Shown one piece after another: positions 1 through 8,346 of a stretch of 64,000 bases of DNA (position 1 is the first letter of the stretch; the number at the start of each line of letters is the position of its first letter). Origin of the DNA: DTU015 sp012837895. Lineage in GTDB: Bacteria > Bacillota > Sulfobacillia > Fermentithermobacillales > Fermentithermobacillaceae. Below the pieces are notes generated by a model that was not told the DNA's origin, did not search any database, and was given only the letters and a program-made list of their open reading frames with translations. The stretch covers positions 62,001 through 126,000 of the forward strand of contig JBMNKH010000002.1 in the NCBI GenBank assembly GCA_050952085.1, written 5' to 3'. A program made the position numbers and the translations under genes.

Positions 1-209
1 GGAGTTCAGGAACTATGTTTGTACCTGAAGGCCAACATCTGTTGCTGGGTGCCGGGAGTTCACGTCCTGAAGATCATGTGCCTGAGAGTCACAGGGTAGT
101 GATTTCCAAACTCAAGTCCCTTGATGTAAACAGCATGACGCCTCTGCAAGCCTTGGAACTACTACATACGGTTACGCAAGAATTGCGCCGTGAACAGGGT
201 GATACCTAA
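1..209 (+). CDS. mutS: DNA mismatch repair protein MutS, C-terminal end (5' truncated by window)
   Basis: Only the last ~69 codons are present; the reading frame is open from the window edge to the TAA at 207-209. The tail contains the typical MutS ending, a segment reading SLDVNSMTPLQALELL followed by a short charged helix. MutS recognises mismatches and recruits MutL. The stop overlaps the mutL ATG by one base (TAATG), so the two are very probably translationally coupled. The identification rests on this short tail and on the adjacent mutL. Confidence 0.85.
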   Translation, partial: SSGTMFVPEGQHLLLGAGSSRPEDHVPESHRVVISKLKSLDVNSMTPLQALELLHTVTQELRREQGDT

Positions 210-1939
210 TGCAAGCTCCCATCAGGAAATTGGATCCTTTGCTTTCCAGCCAAATAGCTGCAGGAGAAGTTGTAGAACGGCCTGCATCAGTTGTAAAGGA
301 ATTGGTCGAAAACGCCATTGATGCCGGAGCCGACAGGATCTCAATAGAGATAGTTGACGGGGGAATGGAACTGATCAGGGTGAGCGACAATGGCCGTGGA
401 ATGACCCGGGAAGACGCCCTCTTGTCCCTTGAACGGTTTGCCACATCAAAGATAAGCTCAATAAGCGATCTGGATAATATGGAGACGCTTGGTTTCAGGG
501 GTGAAGCCCTGCCCTCGATCGCGTCATGTTCGAGAATAGTGATGGAAACCAAGACGGCAGACTCTGAAACCGGGACCTATTTGCGTGTTGAGGGTGGCAA
601 CATGATTGACGTTGCAGAAAAAGGGCTGCCCCAAGGTACCACCATTACAGTAACAGATTTGTTCTTCAATACCCCTGCCCGGTTTAAGTTCATGAAATCG
701 AGGGCCACTGAAAGGAACGCAGTGGTTGAAACTGTTGAGCGGCTTGCCCTTGCGTGGCACCACATAAGCTTTACCCTCATGTCCCAGGGTAGGGCGGTGC
801 TTCATACAACAGGCAAAGGACTGGAGGATGCACTGGCAAACATATTCGGGCCTGAAACAATTGAGTCAATGGCGGAAGTGTCAGGCGATTATGGCGGCAT
901 CAGGATCTGCGGTTTTGCAGGCCTGCCCAGATGTTACCGGAGGACCAGGGACAGGCAGTTGTTTTCTGTCAACCAGAGGCCGGTGAAAAATACTTCGCTT
1001 GGGTGGGCGCTGGATCACGCTTATGCCGGCCTGTTGCCGCCCAAGACGTACCCCGTGGCGGTAATAGACCTCTCACTTGAACCAGGCGCCATAGACGTAA
1101 ACGTACACCCTACAAAAGCAGAGATAAGGTTCGGGAATGAATCCCTTATAAGGCGCAGTATTACCCAAAGCGCGAAAGATGCTCTATCCCGTGCGGGCTA
1201 CCTGAGTGAACCTGAAGCCAGGCACGGTCAGCCTCTTGGTAGGCAGGGTCAACCGGCTAGCATGTTCACGCCAAGAAGAGAGAATCAGCAAGATATCATC
1301 CAAGGCATCAGGCAGATGCAGATACAACCGTCAACCTTTCATGAGAAAGGGCCTCAGTTGATAGGTGAAGACACTTGTGAATGGCAGTACTTGGGCTCAC
1401 TTCAGGACATATATCTTGTAGCTAAGACACCTCAATCCCTGCTTGTCATTGACCAGCATGCTCTAGCCGAAAGCCTTGCATATCACTCCATGTGCAGGGG
1501 GGAAAGCAGCAGCCAGGAGCTGTTGCTCCCTGAGGTCATCCAGTTGGAACCAACGGAAGCCTTGCTTTACGAGGAGTACAGGGATGAGTTGGAACAGGTT
1601 GGGTTCTCAACCAGGCTCATTGGCACACGGACTGTGTTGGTAACAGGAGTACCTGTTATCCTAGGACAACCCCTACCGGCAGCTTCAGTCAAACAGGTAT
1701 TATTAACCGCCTATGAAGGATCACAGGACATGTCCCCCGACAGGGCCGTGGCGCAAGCCCGGATAGCTACCGCTGCCTGCCATGCATCCATCAAGGCCAA
1801 ACAGTCCCTGACCAGACAGGAGGCACAGGTGTTGGTACAATCCCTGTGGGCCAACCCTGAAGCCCGGACATGCCCCCACGGAAGGCCGACAGTGCATGTA
1901 ATTCCGGTTGCTGAGTTGAACAGGTTTTTCGGCCGTTAG
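209..1939 (+). CDS. mutL: DNA mismatch repair protein MutL
   Basis: 576 aa. The N-terminal GHKL ATPase shows E31 and N35 in KELVENAIDAGA, the DNGRGM motif at ~59-64 and GFRGEALPSI near residue 95. A transducer domain follows, with the conserved NQRPVKN segment. The C-terminal endonuclease/dimerisation domain has DQHA at 415-418 and CPHGRPT at ~555. In the DQHA(X)2E(X)4E motif the first Glu (421) is present but the last is His (426). The linker is short, making the protein somewhat smaller than many Firmicutes MutL. It nicks the strand to be repaired after MutS recruitment. The ATG at 209 overlaps the mutS stop. Confidence 0.95.
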   Translation: MQAPIRKLDPLLSSQIAAGEVVERPASVVKELVENAIDAGADRISIEIVDGGMELIRVSDNGRGMTREDALLSLERFATSKISSISDLDNMETLGFRGEALPSIASCSRIVMETKTADSETGTYLRVEGGNMIDVAEKGLPQGTTITVTDLFFNTPARFKFMKSRATERNAVVETVERLALAWHHISFTLMSQGRAVLHTTGKGLEDALANIFGPETIESMAEVSGDYGGIRICGFAGLPRCYRRTRDRQLFSVNQRPVKNTSLGWALDHAYAGLLPPKTYPVAVIDLSLEPGAIDVNVHPTKAEIRFGNESLIRRSITQSAKDALSRAGYLSEPEARHGQPLGRQGQPASMFTPRRENQQDIIQGIRQMQIQPSTFHEKGPQLIGEDTCEWQYLGSLQDIYLVAKTPQSLLVIDQHALAESLAYHSMCRGESSSQELLLPEVIQLEPTEALLYEEYRDELEQVGFSTRLIGTRTVLVTGVPVILGQPLPAASVKQVLLTAYEGSQDMSPDRAVAQARIATAACHASIKAKQSLTRQEAQVLVQSLWANPEARTCPHGRPTVHVIPVAELNRFFGR

Positions 1940-2010
1940 GTGTAACCGCAGCCCATACTATATAATGGGATTATTAGGGGCAATCGAACGTATGAGAGGG
2001 TGTAGGGGTT

Positions 2011-2946
2011 ATGTTGAGCAAAGTGCTTGTAATCACAGGACCGACTGCTTCGGGGAAATCGCAGTTAGCTTTGGATTTGGCCGCAACATATCCCCTTGAG
2101 ATTATATCTGCAGATTCAATGCAGGTTTATCGTTATATGGACATCGGCACCGACAAAGCTACCCCAGAGGAAATGAACCGGGTGCGCCACCATTTAATCG
2201 ACATAAAGTATCCCGATGAAGACTGGAGTGTGAGCGAGTTCCAGGAACTTGCCAGAAAGGCGGTAGCTGATATCGTACACAGGGGCCGCCTGCCATGCAT
2301 AGTCGGGGGTACCGGGTTCTATATAAGGGCGTTGCTGTACGATTTCCCACTGAAGGATGCACCCCCCAACAGGAAGCTGCGGCAAGAACTGAGCGACCTG
2401 GCAAAACGCCGTGGCAACGCTGTAGTCCACGATATGCTTAAACACGTCGATCCTGAGTCATACAGGAGCCTTCACCCTAATGACCTGAAAAGGGTAATAA
2501 GGGCGATTGAATATTACCAGGCGACAAACCGCCCAATATCTGAACGCAAACATCTCGAAAAAGAGCGCATCTATGACTCCCTGATGATAGGACTCAAATG
2601 GGATCGTAAAGAATTGTATGAAAGAATCGATGATAGAGTGGACGAACAATTTAGTAGAGGGCTTGTTGAAGAAGTACTGGTTCTTGTAGATAAGGGATAT
2701 TCCGAAGATCTAAATAGTATGCAAGGGTTGGGATACAAAGAGGTATACTGGATGCTCAAAGGGTTGGCCACAGAAGCTGAAACGAGAGCCATATTGAAAA
2801 GAAATTCCAGGAGGTTTGCGAAGAGGCAACTGACATGGTTTTCCAAGGAGGAAGGCATAATTTGGCTGCCCTTTGGTAAGCATAAGTCTCGAAATCAGCT
2901 TATAGAACAAGCCCGGCGTTTGATTGATGATTGGCTTGAAACATGA
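2011..2946 (+). CDS. miaA: tRNA dimethylallyltransferase MiaA
   Basis: 311 aa. Transfers a dimethylallyl group from DMAPP to N6 of A37 in tRNAs reading UNN codons. Visible signatures are the P-loop GPTASGKS (10-17), DSMQVYRYMDIGTDKAT near residue 35, GGTGFYIRALLYDF near 100 and the C-terminal TWF segment. The ATG at 2011 follows a GGGTGTAGGGG stretch that can serve as ribosome-binding site. A TATAAT at 1961-1966 in the 71-base gap after mutL could be a -10 element, but no convincing -35 is seen. It is followed by hfq, a common pairing. Confidence 0.95.
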   Translation: MLSKVLVITGPTASGKSQLALDLAATYPLEIISADSMQVYRYMDIGTDKATPEEMNRVRHHLIDIKYPDEDWSVSEFQELARKAVADIVHRGRLPCIVGGTGFYIRALLYDFPLKDAPPNRKLRQELSDLAKRRGNAVVHDMLKHVDPESYRSLHPNDLKRVIRAIEYYQATNRPISERKHLEKERIYDSLMIGLKWDRKELYERIDDRVDEQFSRGLVEEVLVLVDKGYSEDLNSMQGLGYKEVYWMLKGLATEAETRAILKRNSRRFAKRQLTWFSKEEGIIWLPFGKHKSRNQLIEQARRLIDDWLET

Positions 2947-2980
2947 TTCATGCACCGGAGGACAACTGGAGGGAACAAAC

Positions 2981-3265
2981 ATGGGTGCGAAAAGTGCGAT
3001 CAATCTTCAGGACAGCTACTTGAACCAGATCAGAAAGGACAACGTTCTTACCACAGTATACCTTGTCAACGGATTTCAACTTAAGGGTCTGGTAAAAGCT
3101 TTCGACAGCTACACGGTTCTTCTTGATGTAGACGGCAAACAAATGCTCATATACAAACATGCCATTTCCACGATCAACCCTTTAAGGCCTGTGAGCCTTT
3201 CAGTCCAGCGCGACAGGGGATCTGACGAGGATGCAATAGTAGAAGATGAGCTCTCTCAGAGTTAA
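2981..3265 (+). CDS. hfq: RNA chaperone Hfq
   Basis: 94 aa. Sm-like RNA chaperone that helps small RNAs pair with mRNAs. The Sm1 region (NLQDSYLNQIRKDN, VYLVNGFQLKG, FDSYTVLL) and Sm2 signature YKHAISTI are intact. The ~20-residue tail is acidic (RDRGSDEDAIVEDELSQS) and longer than in B. subtilis Hfq. An upstream in-frame ATG exists at 2924, but ATG 2981 is preceded by GGAGGG at 2968-2973 with ideal spacing and gives the family's usual N-terminus. It lies 34 bases after miaA and is probably co-transcribed. Confidence 0.95.
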   Translation: MGAKSAINLQDSYLNQIRKDNVLTTVYLVNGFQLKGLVKAFDSYTVLLDVDGKQMLIYKHAISTINPLRPVSLSVQRDRGSDEDAIVEDELSQS

Positions 3266-3332
3266 GCAGCTGTAGCCGGTGTTCTGAAGCCAGATGGTCT
3301 TCTGGCATGAATTCAGCGCCTTTGGGTATACT

Positions 3333-3361
3333 CCTCTCTGAAAGCGGTGTTTTCAGGGAGG
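3333..3361 (+). promoter_or_regulatory. Hairpin that covers the ribosome-binding site of the YHS gene
   Basis: Bases 3333-3343 pair with 3351-3361 as an 11-bp stem with one G-U pair and a 7-base loop. The right arm contains the GGGAGG Shine-Dalgarno sequence (3356-3361) of the ORF starting at ATG 3369. No U-tract follows, so it is not an ordinary terminator. In mRNA the stem would hide the ribosome-binding site. Pairing is read from the sequence; regulation is inferred. Confidence 0.5.
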
Positions 3362-3368
3362 TGATAAC

Positions 3369-3587
3369 ATGCCAAGGGACCCTGTGTGTGGAATGAATGT
3401 CCGCGATCGAGACGAGTCCTTACAGTCAGAGTTCAGAGGTCAGACCTATCATTTCTGCTCAGACAGGTGTCTGGCCACCTTTGAGCAGGATCCGGAGACG
3501 TTCTCACAACTCTTGGAGGATGAACAATCCCAGAAGCAGAGAAAACGCAGTAGAAAGCAAGACCAAGGGCGTGAGCGGTTTACGTAG
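3369..3587 (+). CDS. YHS-domain small protein
   Basis: 72 aa. The first ~45 residues match the YHS domain: MPRDPVCGMNV at the start, then TYHFCSDRCLATFEQDP. YHS domains are small, Cys-containing, probably metal-binding modules also found at the N-terminus of heavy-metal P-type ATPases. The remaining ~27 residues are basic and low-complexity (QKQRKRSRKQ). The start at 3369 has a strong GGGAGGTG site that is enclosed in a hairpin. Its function is unknown; metal binding or sensing is only suggested by the domain. It lies between hfq and the SpoVK-like gene. Confidence 0.8.
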   Translation: MPRDPVCGMNVRDRDESLQSEFRGQTYHFCSDRCLATFEQDPETFSQLLEDEQSQKQRKRSRKQDQGRERFT

Positions 3588-3677
3588 AGGCACTGTGTGT
3601 CTCATGGATGATTAGACAAGAGACGGGTACATTGTACCATCGAGCAAACTATATAGCGCCAATTGTGCCAACGATCA

Positions 3678-3720
3678 GCCTCTGCCTGCAGGAAGCAGGC
3701 GGGGGCTGTTGTGTGTTGTC
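3678..3720 (+). terminator. Terminator-like hairpin after the YHS gene
   Basis: A 12-bp stem (3678-3689 with 3695-3706, two G-U pairs, 5-base loop) is GC-rich and followed by a T/G-rich stretch TGTTGTGTGTTGT. The U-tract is imperfect, so termination may be partial. Confidence 0.55.
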
Positions 3721-3726
3721 CTCACT

Positions 3727-3754
3727 ATCATACCTGCATCTTGATGCGTATAAT
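3727..3754 (+). promoter_or_regulatory. Candidate promoter for the SpoVK-like gene (possibly sigma-E type)
   Basis: CGTATAAT at 3747-3754 agrees at 6 of 8 positions with the sigma-E -10 consensus CATACAAT. ATCATAC lies 13 bases upstream at the -35 place. spoVK of B. subtilis is a mother-cell gene, which fits. The -35 match is weak and a sigma-A extended element is an alternative. Confidence 0.3.
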
Positions 3755-3802
3755 GATCCGGCAACGCCAAGTCACAAGTGTTAGATGTGGGGAGGAATCA
3801 AA

Positions 3803-4717
3803 ATCGCTGTTCATGGCAACAGACCTACCCTGAAGGTTGTATCAACCAGAGATCCCGTGCCCTCTCAGAATTCCCAGGTACAGGAACATGTGTTCAAGGG
3901 ATTGATGCGCGGGAAGAGCGCTTTGGAAGAACTCAATTCCTTGGTGGGGATGTCACACATAAAAGACCTTATACTTGAAATCTACGCGTTCGCTGAAGTG
4001 CAAAGGCGCAGGAGCAAGGCCGGACTGTTACAAGAGAACACAACACTTCATATGATCTTCAAAGGCAATCCTGGCACGGGAAAGACCACTATTGCGAGGA
4101 TTCTCGGAAAACTGCTTTTTCAGGCAGGACTTCTGGCCAAAGGACACGTGGTAGAAGTTGAACGGGCGGATCTTGTGGGCGAGTATATCGGCCATACGGC
4201 GCAGAAGACCAGGGAGAACATCCGTAAAGCTCTGGGAGGCATCCTTTTCATAGACGAAGCTTATTCTTTGGCCAGGGGCGGGGAGAAGGATTTCGGCAAG
4301 GAATGCATCGATTGTATCGTCAAAGGTATGGAAGACCACGCCAAGGAGTTAGTCGTCATCCTGGCCGGCTACCCTAAGGAGATGGAGCACTTTCTCGATA
4401 CTAACCCGGGTTTGCGTTCCCGGTTTCCAATCCACCTGACCTTCCCAGATTATACGATCGATGAGCTGGTTCAAATAGGTTGCCTCATGCTTAAGAACAG
4501 GGATTACCGGCTTGCCGACGGCCTAACCCCGGTGTTCGAAACCATCATCAGGGAGAAGGCCGGGCAAGAGTTAATCCCGTCTAACGCGAGGATGGTTAGG
4601 AACCTGATTGAAAAGGCAATCCGGAGGCAAGCTGTCAGGTTAATGCAGTGCAATTCTTTCAATAAACAAGATCTCATGACTATAGCTTCAAGGGATCTGC
4701 TTGAAGCTTCGGTGTGA
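3803..4717 (+). CDS. spoVK: SpoVK/CbbX-family AAA+ ATPase (stage V sporulation protein K-like)
   Basis: About 304 aa. AAA+ ATPase with Walker A GNPGTGKTT, Walker B GILFIDEAYSLARG, sensor and arginine-finger region NPGLRSRFP, and C-terminal helical segment with SNARMVRNL. SpoVK is needed for spore maturation in B. subtilis; its molecular target is unknown. The order hfq ... spoVK-hflX-ynbB is the same as in B. subtilis. The ORF opens at ATG 3785, but the only good Shine-Dalgarno sequence (GGGGAGGA, 3789-3796) lies inside it. The first codons with suitable spacing are ATC at 3797 and 3803; no ATG, GTG or TTG follows until 3857. I therefore place the start provisionally at ATC 3803. Confidence 0.85.
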   Translation: MAVHGNRPTLKVVSTRDPVPSQNSQVQEHVFKGLMRGKSALEELNSLVGMSHIKDLILEIYAFAEVQRRRSKAGLLQENTTLHMIFKGNPGTGKTTIARILGKLLFQAGLLAKGHVVEVERADLVGEYIGHTAQKTRENIRKALGGILFIDEAYSLARGGEKDFGKECIDCIVKGMEDHAKELVVILAGYPKEMEHFLDTNPGLRSRFPIHLTFPDYTIDELVQIGCLMLKNRDYRLADGLTPVFETIIREKAGQELIPSNARMVRNLIEKAIRRQAVRLMQCNSFNKQDLMTIASRDLLEASV

Positions 4718-4797
4718 TGTCACAGCTTTGACTTGTTCACACTAATTTCCTATCCAAATGCGGAACTTATCAGCTTTCCATCACACCCCGCACAGTT

Positions 4798-4826
4798 TCT
4801 GTTAAGTTCCTGTTATAGTATATAAT
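4798..4826 (+). promoter_or_regulatory. Candidate sigma-A promoter of hflX
   Basis: A perfect TATAAT at 4821-4826 lies 32 bases before the hflX start. The hexamer 17 bases upstream (4798-4803, TCTGTT) is a weak -35. The supporting evidence is mainly the -10. Confidence 0.4.
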
Positions 4827-4857
4827 CAGTTGGGAGTGATAATCAGGAGGGAAATAC

Positions 4858-6147
4858 TTGAACAACCTCTCTGAAGCAACTAGCATGAAGGCAATTATCT
4901 GTGCCTTAGATATCAAAGCGCCCAGACTCAGGGATATGAACGAAATATCCCTTACGGCAGAGGAGTCAGCCCAGGAGCTTGCCCGCCTTGCCGAGACTCT
5001 TGGGCTGGAAGTGGTGGATACCGTGATCCAGGAAAGATTTTCACCTGACCCTGCCACTTACTTAGGCAAAGGCAAGGTCCAGGAGATCGCGGGGCTCGTC
5101 TCGGACAAGGGAGCTTCCTACGTGTTGATTGACGGCCAACTGTCCCCGTCCCAGTCCCACAACTTAGAAGAAGCACTTGGGGCTCTGGTGCTTGACCGGA
5201 CAGAGGTCATCCTCAGGATCTTCGCCCAGCGCGCAAAGACCAAGGAAGGCAAATTACAGGTGGAACTTGCTACCCGGAGGCATGAACTTACCCGGCTTAC
5301 AGGCCACGGCACAGCCATGTCCAGCTTGGGAGGGGGGATTGGCACCCGTGGACCGGGAGAGCAAAAACTGGAGATGGACCGGAGAGTCCTTAGAAGACGT
5401 ATATCCCAGCTGACCAGGAGCCTGGACAAAGTACGCAGGGTAAGGGAAGGGCAGCGGAAACGCAGGAGGCAGTCGCGGATTCCACAAGTATCCCTGGTTG
5501 GCTACACCAATGCAGGGAAGTCCACTCTGTTTAGGGCGCTTACAGGCGAAGAAGTGCTGTGTGACGATATGCTTTTTGCAACACTCGACCCTTGGACCAG
5601 AAGGTGGGTTCTGCCGTCTGGAATGGTAGTGTTACTGTCTGACACTGTTGGGTTCATACAAGGGTTGCCCCACGAGCTGGTCTATGCATTCAGGGCCACT
5701 CTAGAGGAATCTCTCGAAGCAAACTTGCTTATACACGTGGTCGATGCTTCTTCAGTCACATGGATACACCAGGTTGAGACTGTAGAAGCTGTGCTGGGTG
5801 AATTAGGTGCATCCGATATTCCAACCATTACGGTGTTCAATAAGGGAGATATGCTCTCAGAGAAGGACCTGGATAATATGGTCATGGAAACCGGAGGCAG
5901 CACTCTGGCCATTTCGGCCTTGCATGGCCATGGCCTGGATGAGCTGGCTGCATTGGTTGAAGAGGAACTCCTGGCGGATTCACACCTTGTTTCCCTCTTA
6001 GTGCCTTATTCAAAGTGGGACATTGTTTCTGAAATACGCGCTTGCGGGTCAATACTTGACGAGGCACATGGAGATTCAGGAGCAGTGATTACATGCAGGT
6101 TAAGTCCTGTAGAATTCCAGAGAATAAAGAAAAAGCTTTCAGGGTGA
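4858..6147 (+). CDS. hflX: GTPase HflX
   Basis: 429 aa. Ribosome-associated GTPase thought to split or rescue stalled 70S ribosomes. The N-terminal HflX domain contains the glycine-rich GIGTRGPGEQKLEMDRR region and a basic helix (RRVREGQRKRRRQSR). The G domain has G1 GYTNAGKST (~215), G3 DTVGF and G4 NKGD. The start is TTG 4858 behind AGGAGGGAAATAC. A TATAAT lies just upstream. The next gene begins one base after its stop, so the two form an operon. Confidence 0.95.
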   Translation: MNNLSEATSMKAIICALDIKAPRLRDMNEISLTAEESAQELARLAETLGLEVVDTVIQERFSPDPATYLGKGKVQEIAGLVSDKGASYVLIDGQLSPSQSHNLEEALGALVLDRTEVILRIFAQRAKTKEGKLQVELATRRHELTRLTGHGTAMSSLGGGIGTRGPGEQKLEMDRRVLRRRISQLTRSLDKVRRVREGQRKRRRQSRIPQVSLVGYTNAGKSTLFRALTGEEVLCDDMLFATLDPWTRRWVLPSGMVVLLSDTVGFIQGLPHELVYAFRATLEESLEANLLIHVVDASSVTWIHQVETVEAVLGELGASDIPTITVFNKGDMLSEKDLDNMVMETGGSTLAISALHGHGLDELAALVEEELLADSHLVSLLVPYSKWDIVSEIRACGSILDEAHGDSGAVITCRLSPVEFQRIKKKLSG

Positions 6148-6148
6148 T

Positions 6149-7468
6149 GTGACATTGAGATTGCACCATAGTCAGTTTGATGTATCACAGAACACGTTTG
6201 AACTAGCGCAGGACTGTATCGCCGGATTATCAGATGTTTGGAAACGCATAGATGATCTCGTGTTTTCAAATCAGGCCAGGGTACTGCGAGCTTTTGGCAA
6301 CACCAGGGTGTCACTTTCGCACATGTGGCCTTCCACCGGCTATGGGTACGGGGACGCTGGCCGGGACGGTTTGGAACAGTTGTTCGCCGAGGTGTTTGGC
6401 GGAGAGTCGTCCCTTGTGAGGCTCGCCTGGACCTCTGGAACCCACGTCCTTAAGACTGCCCTTTTCGGGCTCTTGCGCCCGGGGGATGTACTCCTGTCAG
6501 TTACCGGAACACCCTACGAAACTCTCCGGCCTGTAATAGGCATTTCCTCTCAGGAAAGCGAGGTTTCAGGCAACAGTTTGATCGGTCTGGGTGTTGGGTA
6601 CCGTGAGTGTTCGTGCCTGGTTGATTTTGAGTCAGGACTGATTGACAGCAATGATCTAGAGAACGCGCTGGCTCAACACATTACCCAGGATAACACGGTG
6701 ATCCTCGTTCAACGTTCAAGAGGGTATTCAAGCAGGAAGACTATTTCAATGGAATCTCTCAAGAGGTTCATGGAAATCGTAGGCAGACGATGGCCTAATG
6801 TCATGACCTTTGTGGATAATTGCTACTGTGAGTTTACCGATGTCTATGAACCACCGGCGCTTGGCGTATCAATTACTGCAGGTTCACTCATTAAGAACCC
6901 CGGAGGCGGGTTGGCAGCCACAGGAGGGTATGTGGTAGGACATAAGAAGTACGTAAATCTAGTCGCAGAGTCCTTATATGCTCCAGGGCTTGGAAGTGAT
7001 GCAGGAAGTAATCCATACGGATACAGGGATGTGTACCAGGGGTTGTTTCTCGCGCCAAAGGTAGTGGGCGAGGCTCTTAAGGGGGCGTGTTTCGCATCCC
7101 TGTTTTTCAGCAAGTTGGGTTACAAGACAGATCCGGGGCCTTTTGAAAGCAGGGGGGACATTGTGCAGCAGATCATAATGGAAAAGCCTGAGGCGCTGAT
7201 AGCTCTTGCCAGGGCGGTGCAAGCTGCTTCGCCTGTGGATTCGTTTGCTTCACCTGAACCGTGGGATATGCCTGGATATTCCCACCCGGTAATCATGGCG
7301 GCAGGGACGTTTGTGCAAGGGGCATCGATAGAATTCTCTTGCGATGGGCCCTTCATCCCTCCTTATTCTGCTTACCTCCAGGGAGGGCTTACAAAGGAGC
7401 ACGTGGTTTATGCATGTATGAAGGCGAAAGATGCTTTAGATGCGCTGGAAATAATCCCTGATCGATAA
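6149..7468 (+). CDS. YnbB-type PLP-dependent enzyme (methionine gamma-lyase family)
   Basis: 439 aa. Resembles the Cys/Met-metabolism PLP family called aluminium-resistance or YnbB proteins, which sits next to hflX in B. subtilis too. Visible features: a helical N-terminus with FGNTRVS and PSTGYGYGD, a glycine-rich cofactor loop (WTSGTHVLKTALFGLLRPGD), a VDNCYCEFTD segment placing an Asp for the PLP ring, and the likely Schiff-base lysine in GSLIKNPGGGLA. The reaction is not established; carbon-sulfur lyase is the family-based guess. GTG 6149 starts one base after the hflX stop, indicating coupling. Confidence 0.85.
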   Translation: MTLRLHHSQFDVSQNTFELAQDCIAGLSDVWKRIDDLVFSNQARVLRAFGNTRVSLSHMWPSTGYGYGDAGRDGLEQLFAEVFGGESSLVRLAWTSGTHVLKTALFGLLRPGDVLLSVTGTPYETLRPVIGISSQESEVSGNSLIGLGVGYRECSCLVDFESGLIDSNDLENALAQHITQDNTVILVQRSRGYSSRKTISMESLKRFMEIVGRRWPNVMTFVDNCYCEFTDVYEPPALGVSITAGSLIKNPGGGLAATGGYVVGHKKYVNLVAESLYAPGLGSDAGSNPYGYRDVYQGLFLAPKVVGEALKGACFASLFFSKLGYKTDPGPFESRGDIVQQIIMEKPEALIALARAVQAASPVDSFASPEPWDMPGYSHPVIMAAGTFVQGASIEFSCDGPFIPPYSAYLQGGLTKEHVVYACMKAKDALDALEIIPDR

Positions 7469-7508
7469 TGGCGGGAAAGACGCGCAAGCTATTGCATCAA
7501 GCCACGTT

Positions 7509-8120
7509 CTAGTGGAGGGAGCGGTACAACCCTATCACTTTGCCTAGTATCCTGACGTCCTTTGAGATGATTGGGCTCATTTCCGGGTTCTCAGGCTGTA
7601 GCCTGATGGCTCCTTCCTCTTTGTAAAAGGTTTTTACTGTAGCTTCATCGTCAATGAGCGCTACTACAATATCGCCATTATCTGCAGTTTCTTGCTGTCT
7701 TACAAGCACAAGATCCCCGTCATGGATACCGGCGCCGATCATGCTGTCGCCTTCAACCTGAAGCATGAATACGTTCTCGCTTCTCACAAATGAGCGTGGA
7801 AGAGGCACAAATTCTTCTATGTTCTCAACAGCAAGCACAGGCACGCCGGCACGGACCATGCCTACTACAGGAACCATTACAGTCGGTGCAGCTTGTTCAT
7901 GTACGTTATCTCCTACTATGGCATAGGCGCGGGATTTCTGGGCAGCCTTGAGCAGATACCCCTTGCGTTCAAGGGTTCTAAGATGACTATGCACGGTAGC
8001 TGTAGATTTGAGGCCTAGCTTTTTCCCCAGTTCCCTGACTGAGGGTGGATAGCCGGTTTCGTGGATGTGCTGCCGGATAGTCTCGAGTACCCTGGCTTGC
8101 TGGTAAGTGAGCTTTTCCAT
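7509..8120 (-). CDS. lexA: LexA repressor
   Basis: 203 aa. SOS-response repressor that self-cleaves when RecA is activated. The N-terminal winged helix-turn-helix reads TYQQARVLETIRQHIHETGYPPSVREL. The C-terminal peptidase has the Ala91-Gly92 cleavage bond (MVRAGVPV), nucleophile Ser126 in GDSMIG and catalytic Lys163 (ATVKTF). ATG 8120 follows AAAGGAGAGG. It is convergent with the YnbB-type gene. I found no clear GAAC-N4-GTTC box in its upstream region, so autoregulation cannot be shown here. Confidence 0.97.
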   Translation of the reverse strand: MEKLTYQQARVLETIRQHIHETGYPPSVRELGKKLGLKSTATVHSHLRTLERKGYLLKAAQKSRAYAIVGDNVHEQAAPTVMVPVVGMVRAGVPVLAVENIEEFVPLPRSFVRSENVFMLQVEGDSMIGAGIHDGDLVLVRQQETADNGDIVVALIDDEATVKTFYKEEGAIRLQPENPEMSPIISKDVRILGKVIGLYRSLH

Positions 8121-8173
8121 GATTACCTCTCCTTTTGAACCTGTTTGTGAGAGAAGTTATGGCTTCTGGTAAG

Positions 8174-8202
8174 AGTTTACCATCAACCCATCGCTAAAGC
8201 AA
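8174..8202 (-). promoter_or_regulatory. Candidate sigma-A promoter of lexA
   Basis: On the minus strand TTGCTT (8202-8197), a 17-base spacer and an extended TGG-TAAACT (-10 at 8179-8174) lie about 55 bases before the lexA start. Matches are moderate. Confidence 0.4.
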
Positions 8203-8346
8203 ACGTCAGTTTGGTATTGCCATGCTACTTGTACTTGTAAAGGGATGTGATGGCAGCGCCGGCTATCACAGGCAAGCTGAATATCCAAGCGAAAAGGGGG
8301 GAAACGCTCTACTGAAACAACGAAATCGCGCAAAGGGGGAAGACCG

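Noticed and set aside
8121..8160. Possible LexA box upstream of lexA (GAACCTGTTTGT)
   Set aside because: Only the first half-site fits GAAC-N4-GTTC; two or more mismatches in the second half.
8161..8346. Riboswitch upstream of the acidic ORF
   Set aside because: The G/A-rich stretch was compared by eye with c-di-GMP, fluoride and TPP riboswitch motifs; core conserved bases are missing.
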